Positions 12,061-14,794 of a stretch of DNA of 14,794 nt are shown here, one piece after another; the first letter of the stretch is position 1, and the number at the start of each line of letters is the position of its first letter. Under the pieces are notes generated by a model. It made no database searches. It was given only the letters and a program-made list of their open reading frames with translations, and was not told where the DNA came from. The DNA comes from Candidatus Hydrogenedentes bacterium CG07_land_8_20_14_0_80_42_17 (lineage in GTDB: Bacteria > UBA8481). The position numbers and the translations under genes are program-made. Location of the stretch: NCBI GenBank assembly GCA_002780065.1, contig PEWQ01000012.1:1-14794 (forward strand). Reading direction: 5' to 3'.

Positions 12061-14794
12061 TTACTTTATGATCATTATCTTCTTTACAACACGCTCGCCG
12101 TTTGAACTCGTTAAGATCGCTATGTACATTCCAGAAGCAACTTCTCTTCCGTTGTCATCGTGTGCGTCCCAGTTGTATCGTCCCCATGCCGAGTTCTTTG
12201 CAAAGTGAGATACGAGTCTTCCCGCAATATCGTAAATATCAATCGTCACCTGTTGCGGCAAACTGTCGAATATAATGCCTGATGTCGGATCCGATGCGTT
12301 GTATGCCCTTCCGTTCTTATCCACGTTATCGTATGGGATAAACGGATTCGGATATACAATTACGTTCTTGAGATTTCCAGCCGCCGGCACCGGTGAAAGC
12401 ACCGCAAAGAGCGTAAAGTGGTTCACCTCGGCTCTGACTACATTCATAACCGGATCGACCTGAGAAGTCGGAAGCGGTATCCATGCTCCGGTCACTTCGT
12501 CGTAATAGCAAATCTTGAGATCAGCTTCAAGAACTGTTGTCTGACCAACATAATCATTTTCGAGATCCGTATCCGCATAAGAAATAACAACTATCAGATT
12601 CGAATCGAAATTTCTCAACCCGTCTTCGCGTTCGTACTCGACCGCCCTTCCTGAAACTTCCGCAACCCACGCTCCGCCAAGCGGCGTCGTCGTCGGCACA
12701 GTATCGAGCACTGTCACGCGAATCCAAACAGTCTCTGAAACTGCGCCAGGCGGTATTATCGCTCCGTTTCCGTCCGCAATCATAACTTTATTCGTCGTAT
12801 CAGGTCTAATCTCTTGCCGTCGAACATGATAAAAGGTTGAACCGTCCCGATATTCGTGAACTGTTGAATCTGTCGGATCTACCGTTATCCGATAATATGA
12901 CGGGTTCGGATCCGTGTATCCGTTTGAATCCGTAGCCCGAGCTCTTACATCGTATTTCTGCCCCGAAATCAAATCAGATATATCCCAGTAAAATCCCCAG
13001 AACGGCGGCTCAGTATCCGGATTCGCAGAATACACTGATGAAGTGCATCTGCGCCATGCGCCATTCGGAGCTGTTCGGTATTCATAAAGAACTTGCTGAT
13101 ATGAATCTCCATAAGTTGAAATAATGGACAACTCATTGCCGGCGGCGCGGATCTCAAAGAGCGGAGTATCGATAATTTCCGCAAGCGACGGCGAGGTATC
13201 AACAACTGTAAGCTGTATCGTCGTTGTCGAAACATTGTTTGATGCATCGACTACATAAACCAAAATGTCGTACGTTCCGCCGGAAATATCAGAATCCAAA
13301 GTCACCGTCGCAGTCCAGACCGAATCAGTCGAAGGTGGCGATGATGAAGGCGTAAAGAAATATGAATCAGTCAAACCGAATCCGGAAAGATCGGCAAACA
13401 CTGTATCCACATACGCACTGTCAGTGACATACACTGTAAGAGTCACAACACTAGTTCCGGAATTCGATGAACTTGTCGGAAGTATTGCCGACGATTCAGT
13501 CACAGGCGGAGCGGTGTCTGCTCGAACAATGAAACTGTCGTAAGTCGGCGAAGAAGTCGATACATTGCCCAAAAAGTCGTATGCATAAACTCGCCAGTAA
13601 TAAGTCTGAGATGCAAGCAAAGGAGTCCAGTGGTCGGTGTCGCCCGCAAGAATCACTTCGGAATCAGCTATCGTCGCAAAATTGCTCACCGTCGAAACTT
13701 GAATGAGATAACTATCAAGCCCTACAATCGTATCAGTCGATTCAAACCATTTGAGCAATATTGGTGAAACAACTGAAGCTCCATTATGAGCAAAAAGTAT
13801 CGTTCGAGTCGGAGGCGCAGTATCAATCGTAAAACTGAAATCGAAATTGCAGACAGTCGTATTCGAATTATTGTCACGCGCTGTCACACGCCAATAATAA
13901 GTATTGTTGGCGGATAAAATTGCGGAATAACTAGTCTCTGTCATCCATGACGTATCTAATACTGACGCCGCAAATGTTCCCGCTGTATCGACTTGGAGTC
14001 TATAGGTCACAGGCGGAGAAGTATCGTCTATGGCATCTTCCCAGTTGAGCGTTATTAAAGTAGAAGATGTAATATCGAGATCAGCCGGACTCAAAAGATC
14101 AAATGCATTCGGGCCTATCGTATCTCCTATCGGCACTCGGAATGAATCAGTCGAAGAAGTCGAAACGTTTCCGAGCGTATCATAAGCCAGAACGCGCCAA
14201 TAATATGTGTCGGTCGTAAGAACTCCGGTAACGTAATTTGTATCGGGCGGAATCAAAGTCGCAGAATCCAGAAGCGATACAAAAGTTCCAACTGTATCTA
14301 TCTGAATATTGTAATACGTCAATCCCGAGATCGAGTCTTGGGAAGCGCTCCATGAAAGCGTCACAGGAGGAGTTGTATAGGCTCCTGAATATTTCGTCAG
14401 TATCGGCAAAGTCGGAGGCGCAGTGTCGATTCTAATAATTCTCGAAGAGACCGCTGTGGTGTTTCCGACATTGTCAACCGCAACTACTCTCCAATAATAA
14501 GTATCGTTTGCTGAAAGTGTTCTCGACCCTGATGTCAACGGCGTCGATGAATCCACAATAGGTGCAGCAAAAGTGCTCACCGTATCGATCTGAAGCAGAT
14601 AATACGCAAGCCCTGAACCGGTATCTGAAGCAGAATTCCACGAGAACAAAATTATCGTCGATGTAGTATCGAGACTATTTGCAGGCGAAATCAGAGTTCC
14701 GGCAATTGGTCCTGCTGTATCGGCATATACCTTCCACGGCGCATTTGCCGCGGCAACTGTGTTCCCGGAATTATCGACTGCAATGACTCGCCAC
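12061..14794 (-). CDS. Large secreted repeat protein with T9SS/FlgD-like C-terminal domain (5' end beyond window)
   Basis: The frame stays open to the window edge, so the N-terminus and any signal peptide are missing; 910 residues are visible. The first part holds Fn3-like repeats of about 100 residues, each with a TYYWRV-A-D-GN strand and joined by DTAPP-type linkers (see the repeat entry). Then come Ig-like domains (around 13150-13520), a segment with GAIIPPGAVSETVWIRV reminiscent of ZU5-like domains (near 12700-12770), and a DEVTGAWIPLP ... VNHFTLFAV module (12390-12530). The last 104 residues (12064-12375) have VYPNPF, VTIDIYDIAGRLV, YNWDAHDDNGREVASGMY and end VKKIMIIK: a type A sorting/FlgD Ig-like domain that in Bacteroidetes and relatives directs type IX export and surface attachment. 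It is Ser/Thr/Asp-rich and Cys-poor. Likely a surface adhesin or structural protein; no catalytic domain is seen in the visible part. Confidence 0.85.
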   Translation of the reverse strand, partial: WRVIAVDNSGNTVAAANAPWKVYADTAGPIAGTLISPANSLDTTSTIILFSWNSASDTGSGLAYYLLQIDTVSTFAAPIVDSSTPLTSGSRTLSANDTYYWRVVAVDNVGNTTAVSSRIIRIDTAPPTLPILTKYSGAYTTPPVTLSWSASQDSISGLTYYNIQIDTVGTFVSLLDSATLIPPDTNYVTGVLTTDTYYWRVLAYDTLGNVSTSSTDSFRVPIGDTIGPNAFDLLSPADLDITSSTLITLNWEDAIDDTSPPVTYRLQVDTAGTFAASVLDTSWMTETSYSAILSANNTYYWRVTARDNNSNTTVCNFDFSFTIDTAPPTRTILFAHNGASVVSPILLKWFESTDTIVGLDSYLIQVSTVSNFATIADSEVILAGDTDHWTPLLASQTYYWRVYAYDFLGNVSTSSPTYDSFIVRADTAPPVTESSAILPTSSSNSGTSVVTLTVYVTDSAYVDTVFADLSGFGLTDSYFFTPSSSPPSTDSVWTATVTLDSDISGGTYDILVYVVDASNNVSTTTIQLTVVDTSPSLAEIIDTPLFEIRAAGNELSIISTYGDSYQQVLYEYRTAPNGAWRRCTSSVYSANPDTEPPFWGFYWDISDLISGQKYDVRARATDSNGYTDPNPSYYRITVDPTDSTVHEYRDGSTFYHVRRQEIRPDTTNKVMIADGNGAIIPPGAVSETVWIRVTVLDTVPTTTPLGGAWVAEVSGRAVEYEREDGLRNFDSNLIVVISYADTDLENDYVGQTTVLEADLKICYYDEVTGAWIPLPTSQVDPVMNVVRAEVNHFTLFAVLSPVPAAGNLKNVIVYPNPFIPYDNVDKNGRAYNASDPTSGIIFDSLPQQVTIDIYDIAGRLVSHFAKNSAWGRYNWDAHDDNGREVASGMYIAILTSSNGERVVKKIMIIK
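13576..14794 (-). repeat. Array of Fn3-like repeats of about 100 residues
   Basis: The invariant Trp codon of the (Y)YWRV motif lies at 14791, 14491, 14197, 13891 and 13594, spacings of 300, 294, 306 and 297 bases (about 98-102 residues). Each unit has a SW or NW strand, a Y-L-Q-D-T strand (YLLQIDTVSTF, YNIQIDTVGTF, YRLQVDTAGTF, YLIQVSTVSNF), the TYYWRV-A-D strand with GN or SN after it, and a DTAPP or DTIGP linker. Copies are diverged at DNA level, so they are old duplications. At least four full units are visible and a fifth starts at the edge; more may lie outside. Confidence 0.85.

Overview
The window looks like a gene-dense stretch of a chromosome from a Gram-negative (diderm) bacterium outside the well-studied phyla. 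The evidence is a GspA/ExeA-type ATPase with a periplasmic peptidoglycan-binding end, a GspB-like protein with a FecR-type domain, and a large surface protein ending in a type IX-secretion/FlgD-like C-terminal domain. Such proteins are common in FCB, PVC/Omnitrophota, Elusimicrobiota and related candidate phyla. The ROK kinase also resembles versions I associate with PVC bacteria. The exact phylum cannot be fixed from this sequence. No tRNA, rRNA, CRISPR array, insertion sequence or phage gene was seen, and no gap between genes exceeds about 150 bases.

Left block (1-4864). A complete trpF (tryptophan synthesis) reads rightward and converges, with a 15-base overlap, on a leftward set of four genes. 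Read in their own direction these are a MinD/ParA-like ATPase (TTG start), a GspA/ExeA-like AAA ATPase, a GspB-like FecR-domain membrane protein, and a small coiled-coil protein built from perfect 21-base repeats. The first three are tightly packed (20-base gap, then a 4-base overlap) and look like one operon. The small gene has its own plausible promoter. Together they suggest an envelope-associated, spatially positioned assembly system, perhaps a pilus or secretion accessory. None of the core type II secretion or pilus genes lie in the window.

Middle block (4882-9690). A 150-base divergent spacer carries good sigma-70-like promoters in both directions. Rightward lies a tight three-gene operon: a ROK sugar kinase, then a Ppx/GppA exopolyphosphatase (4-base overlap), then polyphosphate kinase Ppk1 (1-base overlap). 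It ends in a hairpin plus T-run terminator whose stem contains the ppk stop codon. Linking a sugar kinase to polyphosphate synthesis and breakdown raises the testable idea that the kinase can use polyphosphate.

Right block (9705-14794). A separately promoted, apparently cytoplasmic GH31 glycosidase follows. It could supply free sugar to the ROK kinase. It converges on a large leftward gene that runs off the window edge. That gene encodes a secreted, repeat-built surface protein: Fn3-like repeats of about 100 residues, further Ig-like domains, then the sorting-type C-terminal domain.
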